From: Tenacibaculum agarivorans
GTDB taxonomy: Bacteria > Bacteroidota > Bacteroidia > Flavobacteriales > Flavobacteriaceae
Direction of reading: 5' to 3'
Length of the DNA: 64,000 bases
NCBI RefSeq assembly: GCF_001936575.1
Contig: NZ_MSMP01000011.1
Coordinates: 1 to 64,000, forward strand
Position 1 is the first letter of the stretch. Each line of letters begins with the position of its first letter. Positions 17,376 through 26,226 of this stretch are shown one piece after another. The notes beneath the pieces were generated by a model that worked only from the letters and a program-made list of their open reading frames with translations, searched no databases and was not told where the DNA came from. The translations under genes and the position numbers were made by a program.

Positions 17376-18191
17376 ATGAAATTTAGTTTTTTAATAACAT
17401 TCTTACTAGGTTTTTTAACGTCGTCACATCCGCCTACTGAAGCAGAAGGTGAAACTTTAGGAACTTGGGAAATAAGAAATGGTATTTTTATCGAAAATAA
17501 TGATGATGAAACCAGTATAGCAAGATATAACTGGAGTGTTTTTTATAGTATTTTTCCTAAAAGAATAACACAGAAGTATATAAAGAGATTAGTGTTAATG
17601 ACTGACGGAGAAGATGAAAAAACAGGAGCGTTAGGAGCATTAAATGATAAAAATACGGAATGGCAATTAGTGATTGATCCTATTGATGTAGACTTCACTA
17701 GTAAAGATAAAATGAGAAGAAATCAATCAATATATACATTGGTTCATGAATTCGGACATTTATTGACTTTGAATCACACTCAAATAAGACCAGGCGAGAA
17801 AACAGATCAAAATCCTGATGATCCTTATGTTACACTAGAAGGTATTACTAACAAGTCTAGTTATTTAAATATGTTTGTTGAGGAGTTCTGGGACGGCACC
17901 TTGCTTAAAGAGTGGGATTATATTCAGAAAAACTTTTGTTACACTGAACAAAAAAGCTGTTTAGAAAAGCTTTATGGTTTGTACAAGGAAAATTATAATG
18001 ATTTTATTACCGATTATGCTGCCGAAAGTCCAGAAGAAGATATTGCTGAAAGTTGGACGGCATTTGTTTTAGGTAAGAAAATTGAAAAGCCACAAACCGT
18101 GTCGGAAAAGAAAATCAACTTTTTCTATCAATTTGAAGAATTGGTATACTACAGAAAAGTGATTCGCAAAAATATCAAACGTTACCAATAA
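17376..18191 (+). CDS. Secreted zinc metallopeptidase, metzincin-like motif
   Basis: A 271-aa exported protein (signal peptide to about residue 20). The zinc-binding motif HEFGHLLTLNH starts at His124: His124, Glu125, His128 and His134 have the HExxHxxxxxH spacing of metzincins, although the usual Gly at position 8 is Thr. The C-terminal half includes YAAESPEEDIAESWTAFVLG, where acidic residues follow a conserved DIAESW pattern seen in putative zinc-dependent proteases. I do not recognise a specific named family. It follows mvaB by 5 bp and precedes the nucleotidase by 19 bp, so it is probably in one transcript with them. Confidence 0.7.
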   Translation: MKFSFLITFLLGFLTSSHPPTEAEGETLGTWEIRNGIFIENNDDETSIARYNWSVFYSIFPKRITQKYIKRLVLMTDGEDEKTGALGALNDKNTEWQLVIDPIDVDFTSKDKMRRNQSIYTLVHEFGHLLTLNHTQIRPGEKTDQNPDDPYVTLEGITNKSSYLNMFVEEFWDGTLLKEWDYIQKNFCYTEQKSCLEKLYGLYKENYNDFITDYAAESPEEDIAESWTAFVLGKKIEKPQTVSEKKINFFYQFEELVYYRKVIRKNIKRYQ

Positions 18192-18210
18192 TCTTATTTA
18201 AACACTTGCT

Positions 18211-19764
18211 GTGAAACTCTTTAAATTTCCATTAAGCTATTACTTTTTTATTGTACTAATAGCTTTCTCTTGCAAATCAATAGATCCATTAGCTTCTTCT
18301 GAGGATTACAAATTCATAAAAAATCCAAACAATATTTATTTCAATATTATACAACTGAATGATGTATATGAAATAGCTCCAATACAAGGAAATAAGTATG
18401 GAGGAATGGCTAGAGTAGAAGCATTACACAAAAAAGTATTAGCTGAAAACCCTAATACTATGTTAGTTTTAGCAGGAGATTTTTTAAATCCCTCTCTATT
18501 AGGTACTATGAAAGTTGATGGGGAAAGAGTAAGAGGAAAACAAATGGTGGAAGTTATGAATGCTATGAATTTTGATTTGGTAGCTTTTGGTAACCATGAA
18601 TTTGATTTAAGCTATGAAAACTTACAGAACAGATTAAACGAAAGCCATTTTGAATGGATTTCATCAAATGTATTTCATAAGCAAGGAGGTAAAAACCATT
18701 TCTTTCATAAAGTAATAGAAGGAAAAAAGGAAGCTGTTAATGAAACGTATATTCAGGAGTTTTCAAGTGGAGGAAAAACAATTAAAATAGGTTTTATTAG
18801 TGTTTGTATTCCATCGAACCCTAAAAGTTATGTTTCCTATTCTGATATGTTTTCTGAAGCAGAAAGAACGTATAATGAATTAAAAGATAAGGTTGATTTT
18901 GTATTAGGATTAACACATTTATCAATAGATCAAGATAAAAAGGTAGCAGCATTGCTTCCTAAGATCCCTTTACTAATGGGAGGACATGAACATACAAATA
19001 CGTATGAAAAAGTAGGAAATTCATTTATTGCTAAGGCAGATGCAAATGCTAAAACGGTATATATACATCGATTTGAATATAACCCTAAAACAAATGAGCT
19101 CAATTTTAAATCAGAATTAAAAACAATTCATGATAAATTTCCTGAAGATCCAAAAGTAGGAGCTATAGTGAACAAATGGCAAAATTTATTACATGAAAAA
19201 ATAAAAGAGGTTATAGACAATCCAGATGAAAAAATCTATACTGCAAAAGTTCCTTTAGAGGCTAGAGATACACCGATTAGATCTATACAAACTAATATGG
19301 GAGAGATAGTAGCGGAATCTATGAGTTATGCGTTTAATAATAAAGTTGATTGTGCTTTTGTAAATGGAGGATCTATAAGAATTGACGATGTTTTAGAAGG
19401 GGATGTAACATCACTTGATATTTTTAGAGTGCTACCATACGGTGGACCAGTACTAAAGGTAAAGCTAAAAGGTAAATTATTACAGGAAGTTCTTGATTTT
19501 GGAATTACGGCAAAAGGTACTGGAGCATATCTTCAACGTTTTAATATAACCAAAAATTTGTCAGGTGAATGGCTGATAAAAAATTCAAAAATTGATTATA
19601 ATAAAGAATATATAGCTGCTACATCAGACTATTTATTGAAAGGTTTTGACATTCCTTTTCTAAAACCTTCTAACCCTCAAGTTGTTGATATCTATACACC
19701 TAAGACAGGTGAACTTTCTTCAGATGTACGAAAAAGTGTTATTGCTTTTTTAAAGACCAAATAA
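18211..19764 (+). CDS. 5'-nucleotidase/metallophosphatase lipoprotein
   Basis: A 517-aa lipoprotein (GTG start; lipobox AFSC, Cys near residue 21) of the UshA/5'-nucleotidase type. The N-terminal calcineurin-like metallophosphatase domain shows QLNDVYEI, AGDFLNPS, FGNHEFDLS, GLTHLS and the GGHEHTN metal site. The C-terminal 5'-nucleotidase domain shows CAFVNGGSIR and VLPYGGPVLK. The first metal motif has Tyr (NDVYEI) where UshA has His (NDxHG), a variant also found in a known subfamily. It would dephosphorylate nucleotides or related esters at the cell envelope. Confidence 0.88.
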   Translation: MKLFKFPLSYYFFIVLIAFSCKSIDPLASSEDYKFIKNPNNIYFNIIQLNDVYEIAPIQGNKYGGMARVEALHKKVLAENPNTMLVLAGDFLNPSLLGTMKVDGERVRGKQMVEVMNAMNFDLVAFGNHEFDLSYENLQNRLNESHFEWISSNVFHKQGGKNHFFHKVIEGKKEAVNETYIQEFSSGGKTIKIGFISVCIPSNPKSYVSYSDMFSEAERTYNELKDKVDFVLGLTHLSIDQDKKVAALLPKIPLLMGGHEHTNTYEKVGNSFIAKADANAKTVYIHRFEYNPKTNELNFKSELKTIHDKFPEDPKVGAIVNKWQNLLHEKIKEVIDNPDEKIYTAKVPLEARDTPIRSIQTNMGEIVAESMSYAFNNKVDCAFVNGGSIRIDDVLEGDVTSLDIFRVLPYGGPVLKVKLKGKLLQEVLDFGITAKGTGAYLQRFNITKNLSGEWLIKNSKIDYNKEYIAATSDYLLKGFDIPFLKPSNPQVVDIYTPKTGELSSDVRKSVIAFLKTK

Positions 19765-19791
19765 ATTATTTGAAATAAATCTAAATAAAAT
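19765..19791 (+). promoter_or_regulatory. Upstream copy of 27-bp operator-like box
   Basis: A 27-bp AT-rich box beginning ATTATTTGAAAT and ending CTAAATAAAAT. It matches a second box at 19832-19858 at 24 of 27 positions. The half sites (ATTT.. and ..AAAT) are arranged as an imperfect palindrome around ATAAAT. Placement upstream of an iron-type operon suggests a Fur/DtxR-class repressor site; this is inference. Confidence 0.55.
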
Positions 19792-19821
19792 TTGTGTATT
19801 CCATCTTGGGCAGTATATTTG
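19792..19821 (+). promoter_or_regulatory. Promoter of the DUF4856/imelysin operon
   Basis: A -33 TTG at 19792-19794 and a -7 TATATTTG at 19814-19821, separated by 19 nt, match the Bacteroidota consensus (TTG, 19-20 nt, TAnnTTTG). The promoter sits between the two 27-bp boxes. Confidence 0.75.
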
Positions 19822-19831
19822 CGTCATCAAT

Positions 19832-19858
19832 ATTATTTAAAATAAGTCTTAATAAAAT
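19832..19858 (+). promoter_or_regulatory. Downstream copy of 27-bp operator-like box
   Basis: The second box (ATTATTTAAAAT ... CTTAATAAAAT) covers the leader and its last two bases are the first two of ATG 19857. A repressor bound here would block both transcription and start-codon access. Confidence 0.55.
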
Positions 19859-21155
19859 GAAGAAAGTTGTCTTATCAGCGTTAATGATTTCTGCTTTATC
19901 GTTTGTTTCATGTTCAGATGATGACGATAATAATATAACTGGACCAGGAGTTAATATTCCAACAGTTAATCAAATCATTACAGGAAATGATTTTTCAAGA
20001 GCAAGTAATGGGGATTATAATAATGACTACATAAGTAATTATGCTACGTTATTTACAAGAGATGGTAAACCAACTGTATCTTTTAGCGGACAAACTACAC
20101 GTTTAAAGCAAACAAAAGAGATAGGAGGGAATTTGAAATCAACTACTAGTGTTGATAATATTCAATTGAAGTTTGAAGGTCAAGATGGTAAAAGTGCTGG
20201 TTTTACTGACGCTAGTTTAAATGGAACAACTAAGATTGTTAGAGCTAAAACATCTTCATCTATTGGTTTGTTTAGCACTAACAAAAACGAATCTGGTCAA
20301 GGAAAAATTAATGTTGAATTTATTGATGCATTTATTGCTGGTCACCAAGATGTAATTGATAATTGGGCTACTACAGCTGCTGCTGGTCAGGCAGGTACGT
20401 TTACTGAAAGTAACGGAACAGATGTTAGATACGTAGATGCTAAAGGTCGTGAATTAGATCAATTATTTACAAAATCTATGGCAGGTGCGTTAGCTTATGA
20501 TCAAGCGGTTAATCATTATTTTAATCGTTTAGATGATGAAAATGATGGAACTAACAATTACCGTACGTTAAATGATGCTGGTACTGTAGATGATGACAAT
20601 GCTTATACAACTATGGAGCACCACTGGGATGAAGCTTTTGGTTACATCTATGGTAATACTTCAGCTCAAAACTTAATCTACAAGTATATTGATAATGTGG
20701 ATGGTTTAACAAAGTTTGCAGGTATTGAACGTGATATATTTGAAGCATTTGTTGCTGGACGTATAGCAATTGTTGAAAAAGATTACGCTGCAAGAGATAC
20801 ACAAATAGATATTTTACGTGAAAAATTAGGTTTAGTAATTGCCGTAAGAGCGGTACACTACTTAAGTGGAGGAGCTAAAATAATTGATGCTGTTGCATCA
20901 GGGTCAGGTAAGCGTGAGGATGCTTTTCATGACTTATGTGAAGGATATGGTTTCATAAATAGTTTACGTTATGTAGTTGATGAAAATGATGAGCCATATT
21001 TTAAAGATTCTGATGTTGATGCATTCTTAACTACTTTAGATGCAGGTAATGGATTATGGGATGTTACATCTGCAGATTTAAAAAATATTGCAGACGATAT
21101 CGCAGCTAAAAGTGTTGGAGGATTAGCTTGGACAGTTGAAGATGTAAATCCATAA
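19857..21155 (+). CDS. DUF4856 lipoprotein of iron-type operon
   Basis: A 432-aa lipoprotein (lipobox FVSC) of the DUF4856 family. The start is ATG 19857, which gives a clean signal peptide; an upstream in-frame GTG (19794) lies within the promoter. The mature protein begins with an Asp-rich spacer, then helical segments including a GALAYDQAVNHYF and an MEHHWDEAFGYIYG region, and a C-terminal VAGRIAIVEKDY region. DUF4856 genes are commonly found next to imelysin genes, as here. Role unknown, probably a surface-associated component of metal uptake. Confidence 0.85.
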   Translation: MKKVVLSALMISALSFVSCSDDDDNNITGPGVNIPTVNQIITGNDFSRASNGDYNNDYISNYATLFTRDGKPTVSFSGQTTRLKQTKEIGGNLKSTTSVDNIQLKFEGQDGKSAGFTDASLNGTTKIVRAKTSSSIGLFSTNKNESGQGKINVEFIDAFIAGHQDVIDNWATTAAAGQAGTFTESNGTDVRYVDAKGRELDQLFTKSMAGALAYDQAVNHYFNRLDDENDGTNNYRTLNDAGTVDDDNAYTTMEHHWDEAFGYIYGNTSAQNLIYKYIDNVDGLTKFAGIERDIFEAFVAGRIAIVEKDYAARDTQIDILREKLGLVIAVRAVHYLSGGAKIIDAVASGSGKREDAFHDLCEGYGFINSLRYVVDENDEPYFKDSDVDAFLTTLDAGNGLWDVTSADLKNIADDIAAKSVGGLAWTVEDVNP

Positions 21156-21196
21156 GAATGATAAAAATGTGTGAAATTTTATTACGCATATATTAA

Positions 21197-21204
21197 TATA
21201 TTTG
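21197..21204 (+). promoter_or_regulatory. Promoter -7 element of the imelysin gene
   Basis: TATATTTG, a perfect TAnnTTTG. The predicted start site is about 21210, inside the hairpin that follows, so the imelysin transcript would begin with that hairpin. Confidence 0.5.
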
Positions 21205-21245
21205 CGCAAGGGATGGCCTAAAAGGGTTATCCCTTCGCTGTTTTT
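21204..21245 (+). terminator. Terminator/leader hairpin before the imelysin gene
   Basis: AAGGGATGGCCT and AGGGTTATCCCTT pair (with two G-U pairs and one bulge), extended by GCG/CGC at the base, followed by TTTTT at 21241-21245. It can terminate the DUF4856 transcript, or act as an attenuator for a transcript starting at the adjacent TATATTTG. Confidence 0.65.
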
Positions 21246-21274
21246 ACTTTACAAAATTTGAATTTTAAATATTT

Positions 21275-22408
21275 ATGAAAAAAATAGTATACATAGTACC
21301 TTTTTTAACACTGCTTTACTTCTTTTCTTGTTCAAGTGATAGCTCTTCTGAAGGAGGAATAGATAATGATGATTTTAATAGAGTAAGTTTAACAACAAGT
21401 TGGGTAGATAATTTACTATTACCAGCAACTAATGATCTTAAAAGTAAAGTTATTACATTAAATACTTCAGTAATTGCTTTTACGGATACTCCTGATGCTA
21501 CTACATTAGCTAAAGTTAGAACAGATTTATTTGAAGCTTACAAAGTGTGGCAACATGTTGAAATGTTTTTCTATGGAAGTAGTTTTTCTTCAGACATGAA
21601 TAGTTATCCGGCAGATGTTACTAATATTACAAATAATATTAATAGTACAACGGCTGTAAATTTAGATAGAACAGTTTTAAATGCTTCTCAAGGTTTACCT
21701 GCGTTAGATTACCTAGTGAACGGTTTGCAAGCTACAGATAGTGATATTTTAGCTAGCTACGCGGAAGCTAAATATAAAGACTATCTTAAATTATTAGCTG
21801 AGCGTATGGTAACAATTACTACAAATGCACTAAGTGAATTCGAAGCTAATAAAGAGGCGAATATTGCTAAAGTTGATAATACGATTAGTTCTTATTTTAG
21901 TATTCAAATGAATGATTTTGTACAGTATACAGAAAAAGCATTCAGAGAGGCGAAAATAGCAACGCCTTCAGGAACAAGAAATAGAGACATATTTCCAAAT
22001 ATTTCGGTTGCAGCAAGTCCAAATTTTGTGGAATCACTATACAGTCCTGAAAATTCAAAAACATTGTATTTAGAAGCATACGATGCTATACAAGACTTTT
22101 ATTACGGTAGAAGTTATTCAAGTAACACAGTTATTATTGGAGTACAAGACTATTTAAAAGCTTTAGGAACAACTATTATGGTGAACGGACAAGATATTTT
22201 ATTAGATACTTATATTCAGGAGTTGTTTGCAAAAATTGATGCTGCTAATACTAATATAACTGATAACTTTTTTGAACAAACTCAAGATTACAACACAAAT
22301 TTTGATGCTGTTTTTGATGCTATTCAAGAATATGTTGTCGCTGTAAAGTCTAATGTAATTAATGCGTTTAATCTAACTATTGATTTTGTAGATAGTGATG
22401 GTGATTAA
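21275..22408 (+). CDS. Imelysin-family lipoprotein
   Basis: A 377-aa lipoprotein (lipobox FFSC) of the imelysin/IrpA family, helical envelope proteins tied to iron uptake. The family core is visible as two helical bundles: FEAYKVWQHVEMFFYG in the first and the ASQGLPALDYLVNG segment, which occupies the position of the GxHxxE motif. In this protein the motif reads GLPALD, without the His and Glu that would bind metal in canonical members; this variant is frequent in Bacteroidota imelysin-like proteins. It lies between the DUF4856 gene and the HTTM gene, which it overlaps by 11 bp. Confidence 0.88.
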   Translation: MKKIVYIVPFLTLLYFFSCSSDSSSEGGIDNDDFNRVSLTTSWVDNLLLPATNDLKSKVITLNTSVIAFTDTPDATTLAKVRTDLFEAYKVWQHVEMFFYGSSFSSDMNSYPADVTNITNNINSTTAVNLDRTVLNASQGLPALDYLVNGLQATDSDILASYAEAKYKDYLKLLAERMVTITTNALSEFEANKEANIAKVDNTISSYFSIQMNDFVQYTEKAFREAKIATPSGTRNRDIFPNISVAASPNFVESLYSPENSKTLYLEAYDAIQDFYYGRSYSSNTVIIGVQDYLKALGTTIMVNGQDILLDTYIQELFAKIDAANTNITDNFFEQTQDYNTNFDAVFDAIQEYVVAVKSNVINAFNLTIDFVDSDGD

Positions 22409-23762
22409 TCAACGTATTCATTCATACTTACATAAAAAATCAAGAGCGGCTACACTAGCCGCTTTTCGTATTTTATTTGGAGTATTAATGTTGATAAGTC
22501 TTACGCGTTTTCTAGTAAAAGGTTGGGTTCATAAGCTTTATATTGAACCTAGTTTCCATTTTAAATATTACGGCTTTTCTTGGGTTGTTGATTGGGGTAA
22601 CTATACTTATCTTTTATTTTTTATTGCTATTTCAGCTTGCATTGGTATTATTTTAGGATATAAATATAGAGTTTCTATTGTTCTATTTTTTGTATCATTT
22701 ACCTACATAGAGCTTATAGATAAAACCACATACTTAAATCATTACTATTTTATTAGTGTTTTAAGTTTTTTATTATGTTTTTTACCATTAAATGTTGCCT
22801 ATTCCATAGATGCTTATCAAAAAAAACAAGTATTTAAATATGTACCTGCATGGACTGTAGATAGTATTAAATTACTATTGGGAATTGTATACTTCTATGC
22901 GGGTTTAGCAAAATTAAATTCAGATTGGTTATTAAGAGCACAACCGCTTAAAATATGGTTGTCTTCTAAAACAGATTTTCCGGTGATTGGTCGGTTTATG
23001 AATGATACTTGGTTTCATTTTGCCATGAGTTGGAGTGGTGCTTTATATGATTTATCCATTCCCTTTCTATTATTATATAAAAAAACAAGACCATTTGCAT
23101 TTCTATTAGTAGTCGTATTTCATGTCTTTACTCGTATTCTATTTCCAATAGGCATGTTTCCTTATATTATGATATGTGCTACACTTGTTTTTTTCAGTGG
23201 AGACCTTCATGAAAAATTTCTAATTAAAATTACCAACTTATTCAGACTAAAATGTAAAGTAAACAATATAAGAGATGTATATTTGCCGAAATTTTACAGA
23301 AAAACAATTTTTGTTGTCTGTTTATTTTTGGGGGTACAGCTTGTTTTTCCTTTTCGATATGTATTATATCCTGATGAGTTATTTTGGACTGAAGAAGGAT
23401 ATCGATTCTCATGGAGAGTTATGTTGATAGAAAAAGCAGGATATACAACATTTAGAGTAGTAAAATACGATACAGGGAATAGTTTTACTGTAGAGAATAG
23501 TCATTTTTTAACGCCTTTTCAGAGTAAACAAATGACTACACAACCTGATTTTATTTTAGAATACGCCCATTTTTTAGGACAACATTACAAAAAGGAATTA
23601 AAAACAGATAATATTGGGATTTTTGCTGAGGGATATATTTCTTTAAACGGAAGAGTCAGTAAGCCTTACATTAATCCAAGAACAGATTTACTAAAAGTTA
23701 AAGATGGCTTCAAACATAAAGATTGGATATTACCTTTTGAGGATGAAATTAAAGGTTTATAA
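22398..23762 (+). CDS. HTTM-domain membrane protein (vitamin K-dependent gamma-carboxylase-like)
   Basis: A 454-aa protein with about eight membrane segments in the first 330 residues, matching the HTTM domain first described in vitamin K-dependent gamma-carboxylases (starting RAATLAAFRILFGVLMLISL; later LLGIVYFYAGLAKLNSDWLL). The last 130 residues form a soluble region (ENSHFLTPFQSKQMTTQPDF). Bacterial HTTM proteins are often encoded beside imelysin and TonB receptors; the reaction is not established and carboxylation is not implied. ATG 22398 is chosen over GTG 22395. It overlaps the imelysin gene by 11 bp and the TonB receptor gene by 20 bp, a tightly coupled arrangement. Confidence 0.87.
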   Translation: MVINQRIHSYLHKKSRAATLAAFRILFGVLMLISLTRFLVKGWVHKLYIEPSFHFKYYGFSWVVDWGNYTYLLFFIAISACIGIILGYKYRVSIVLFFVSFTYIELIDKTTYLNHYYFISVLSFLLCFLPLNVAYSIDAYQKKQVFKYVPAWTVDSIKLLLGIVYFYAGLAKLNSDWLLRAQPLKIWLSSKTDFPVIGRFMNDTWFHFAMSWSGALYDLSIPFLLLYKKTRPFAFLLVVVFHVFTRILFPIGMFPYIMICATLVFFSGDLHEKFLIKITNLFRLKCKVNNIRDVYLPKFYRKTIFVVCLFLGVQLVFPFRYVLYPDELFWTEEGYRFSWRVMLIEKAGYTTFRVVKYDTGNSFTVENSHFLTPFQSKQMTTQPDFILEYAHFLGQHYKKELKTDNIGIFAEGYISLNGRVSKPYINPRTDLLKVKDGFKHKDWILPFEDEIKGL

Positions 23763-26226
23763 CGTTGCATTACTTTTTTTTATCTCATTATTTTCAGCTG
23801 TAGCTCAAAGCAATCAAATCAAAGTAGTTGATGCAGAAACACAACAACCAATTTCAAGTGTAGAAGTGTACACTAAAGGAGGGGATATTGTAGGAATGAC
23901 AAATGATTCTGGAACTATAAGTCTATCATCATTAAAAAAAGATAAAAAGTATCGTTTAGTATTTTTTGAATATAATTATAAAACGTTAGAATTAGATATT
24001 TTATCGAATATCGATACTAACATCACAGTGAAAATGCAACCATTAGGTGATGTACTTTCTGAAGTAGTGTTAAGTTATAAGAAAAAACAAGCTTTTGGTC
24101 TAACAACATTGAAGTCCGTAGAAGGGACACATATTTATGCGGGTAAAAAGTCTGAAGTAGTATTGTTAGATCAAGATTTGGGTAATAAAGCTACTAATAA
24201 TGCTCGACAAATTTATGCTAAAGTAGCAGGTTTAAATATTTATGATAGTAATGATGGGGGCTTACAATTAAGTATTGGAGGACGTGGATTGGACCCTAAC
24301 AGAACAGCTAATTTCAATACACGTCAAAATGACTATGATATCAGTGCGGATGTATTAGGTTATCCTGAGAGTTATTACACACCACCGACTGAAGGATTAG
24401 AGCAAATTCAAGTAATTAGAGGAGCGGCATCATTACAATATGGGACTCAGTTTGGAGGATTAATTAATTTTGTAACCAAAAAACCAAATCCTAAAAAGCA
24501 ATTAGAAATAACGAATCGAAGTACCATAGGAAGTTTCGATTTATTTACTAATTTTACTAGTGTAAGTGGTACTACGGGGAAATTAAGTTATTACGGATAT
24601 TACAATTATAAGCAAGGAGATAGTTTTAGACCTAATTCAGGATTTGATTCTAAAAACGTATTTGCTCATTTAGGATATGAATTCAATGATAACACTAAAA
24701 TAGAAGCAGAATTTACACATTTAAATTACTTAGCACAGCAAGCAGGAGGGGTGTCAGATGTACAATTCTTAGAAGATCCAAGACAAAGCTATAGAACACG
24801 AAATTGGTTTGCTGTGGATTGGAATTTATTTAATGTAAAGTTAATTCATGAGTTTTCCGATCATGTGAATGCTACATTAAGCTTTTTTGCTTTAGACGCT
24901 TCAAGAAAAGCGATTGGGTTTAGAACAAATCCGTTAGATGAAAATGCAAATATATTTGAAGTTGATAGCGATGAAGTAGATGAGTTTGGAAATTTTGATT
25001 TCGAAAGAGATTTGTTAGTGGGAACTTTTCAAAACTTTGGAGCTGAAGCCAGAGTAATTACAAAATATACTCTTAAAGAACAGCCAGCAGTATTATTATT
25101 AGGAGCTAAGTTTTACAAAGCAGATAATACTGCTCAACAAGGACCAGGAAGTAAAGGAATAGATGCAGATTTTAGTTTTAGAACTAACGAATTTCCTGCA
25201 TACCCAAATCAAAACAAATTTGAGTATCCAAATATGAATATCTCATTTTTTGGGGAGAATATATTTAATATTACAGATCATTTATCCATTACACCAGGTT
25301 TTCGATTCGAATATATAAAAACAGAATCTCAAGGTTCATTTTTAAATAGAGCCAATCTACAAGGAAGCAATCCAGTAATATCATTCATTCCAGATAATAA
25401 TCAACTGGAAAGGAATTTTATTTTATTAGGAGTAGGAGTAAGCTATAAACCTGAGCCTTATTTTGAAACGTATTTTAATTTTTCTCAAAACTATAGATCG
25501 GTTACATTTTCTGATATTAGAACGGTAAACCCATCATTTGCTGTTGATCCAAATATTCAAGATGAAACAGGTTTTACCGCAGATTTAGGGGTACGAGGTA
25601 CTTTAGATAAAACTATTTCATATGATGTAAATGTTTTCTCTTTATTATACGACAATAGAATTGGTCAAGTATTTACAACAGAACCACCATTTAGGGCACA
25701 GTGGGTAAGAGGAAATATAGGAAAAGCTTTAATCGTAGGTTTAGAATCTTTAGTACAATGGAATATTAAAGAAAGTTTTTTTGAAGAATATGATAACTTA
25801 AAGTTAGATGTTTTTTCAAATTTAGCATTAACTACTTCAGAATATAGTAGTAGTATACGTGCTAGTGTAGATGGAAACAAAGTTGAGTTTATACCTGAAA
25901 TTAATCTAAAAACTGGAGTTTCATTTGGTTATAAAAATCTATTAACTTCTATTCAATACTCTTATTTATCTGAACAATTTACGGATGCTACAAATTCTGA
26001 ATATGATCCAAATAATGGAGATAGAGTAGATGGAGCAATTCCTGCATATGACATCTTTGATTTTTCAGCTTCATATACATTTACAAAAAATATAAAATTA
26101 GAGTTAGGAGTAAATAATTTCTTAAATAACAGTTATTTTACAAGAAGAGCTACTGGGTATCCAGGACCAGGAATTATTCCTTCAGCCCCAAGAAATTGGT
26201 ATACAACATTACAGTTTACTTTTTAG
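23743..26226 (+). CDS. TonB-dependent outer-membrane receptor
   Basis: An 827-aa outer-membrane receptor. ATG 23743 gives a proper signal peptide (ending SAVAQ); the in-frame ATG at 23704 lies within the HTTM gene. A carboxypeptidase-like regulatory domain follows (IKVVDAETQQPISSVEVY), then the plug (ARQIYAKVAGLNIYD, SIGGRGLDPNR and EQIQVIRGAASLQYGTQFGG) and a 22-strand type barrel ending in WYTTLQFTF with the terminal Phe needed for assembly. Similarity to FecA-like receptors and the operon partners suggest a ferric complex as ligand. It overlaps the HTTM gene by 20 bp and ends the operon. Confidence 0.92.
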   Translation: MKLKVYNVALLFFISLFSAVAQSNQIKVVDAETQQPISSVEVYTKGGDIVGMTNDSGTISLSSLKKDKKYRLVFFEYNYKTLELDILSNIDTNITVKMQPLGDVLSEVVLSYKKKQAFGLTTLKSVEGTHIYAGKKSEVVLLDQDLGNKATNNARQIYAKVAGLNIYDSNDGGLQLSIGGRGLDPNRTANFNTRQNDYDISADVLGYPESYYTPPTEGLEQIQVIRGAASLQYGTQFGGLINFVTKKPNPKKQLEITNRSTIGSFDLFTNFTSVSGTTGKLSYYGYYNYKQGDSFRPNSGFDSKNVFAHLGYEFNDNTKIEAEFTHLNYLAQQAGGVSDVQFLEDPRQSYRTRNWFAVDWNLFNVKLIHEFSDHVNATLSFFALDASRKAIGFRTNPLDENANIFEVDSDEVDEFGNFDFERDLLVGTFQNFGAEARVITKYTLKEQPAVLLLGAKFYKADNTAQQGPGSKGIDADFSFRTNEFPAYPNQNKFEYPNMNISFFGENIFNITDHLSITPGFRFEYIKTESQGSFLNRANLQGSNPVISFIPDNNQLERNFILLGVGVSYKPEPYFETYFNFSQNYRSVTFSDIRTVNPSFAVDPNIQDETGFTADLGVRGTLDKTISYDVNVFSLLYDNRIGQVFTTEPPFRAQWVRGNIGKALIVGLESLVQWNIKESFFEEYDNLKLDVFSNLALTTSEYSSSIRASVDGNKVEFIPEINLKTGVSFGYKNLLTSIQYSYLSEQFTDATNSEYDPNNGDRVDGAIPAYDIFDFSASYTFTKNIKLELGVNNFLNNSYFTRRATGYPGPGIIPSAPRNWYTTLQFTF

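Noticed and set aside
23704..23742. Longer start for the TonB receptor
   Set aside because: It lies inside the HTTM coding region and would put 13 residues before the signal peptide; ATG 23743 fits.
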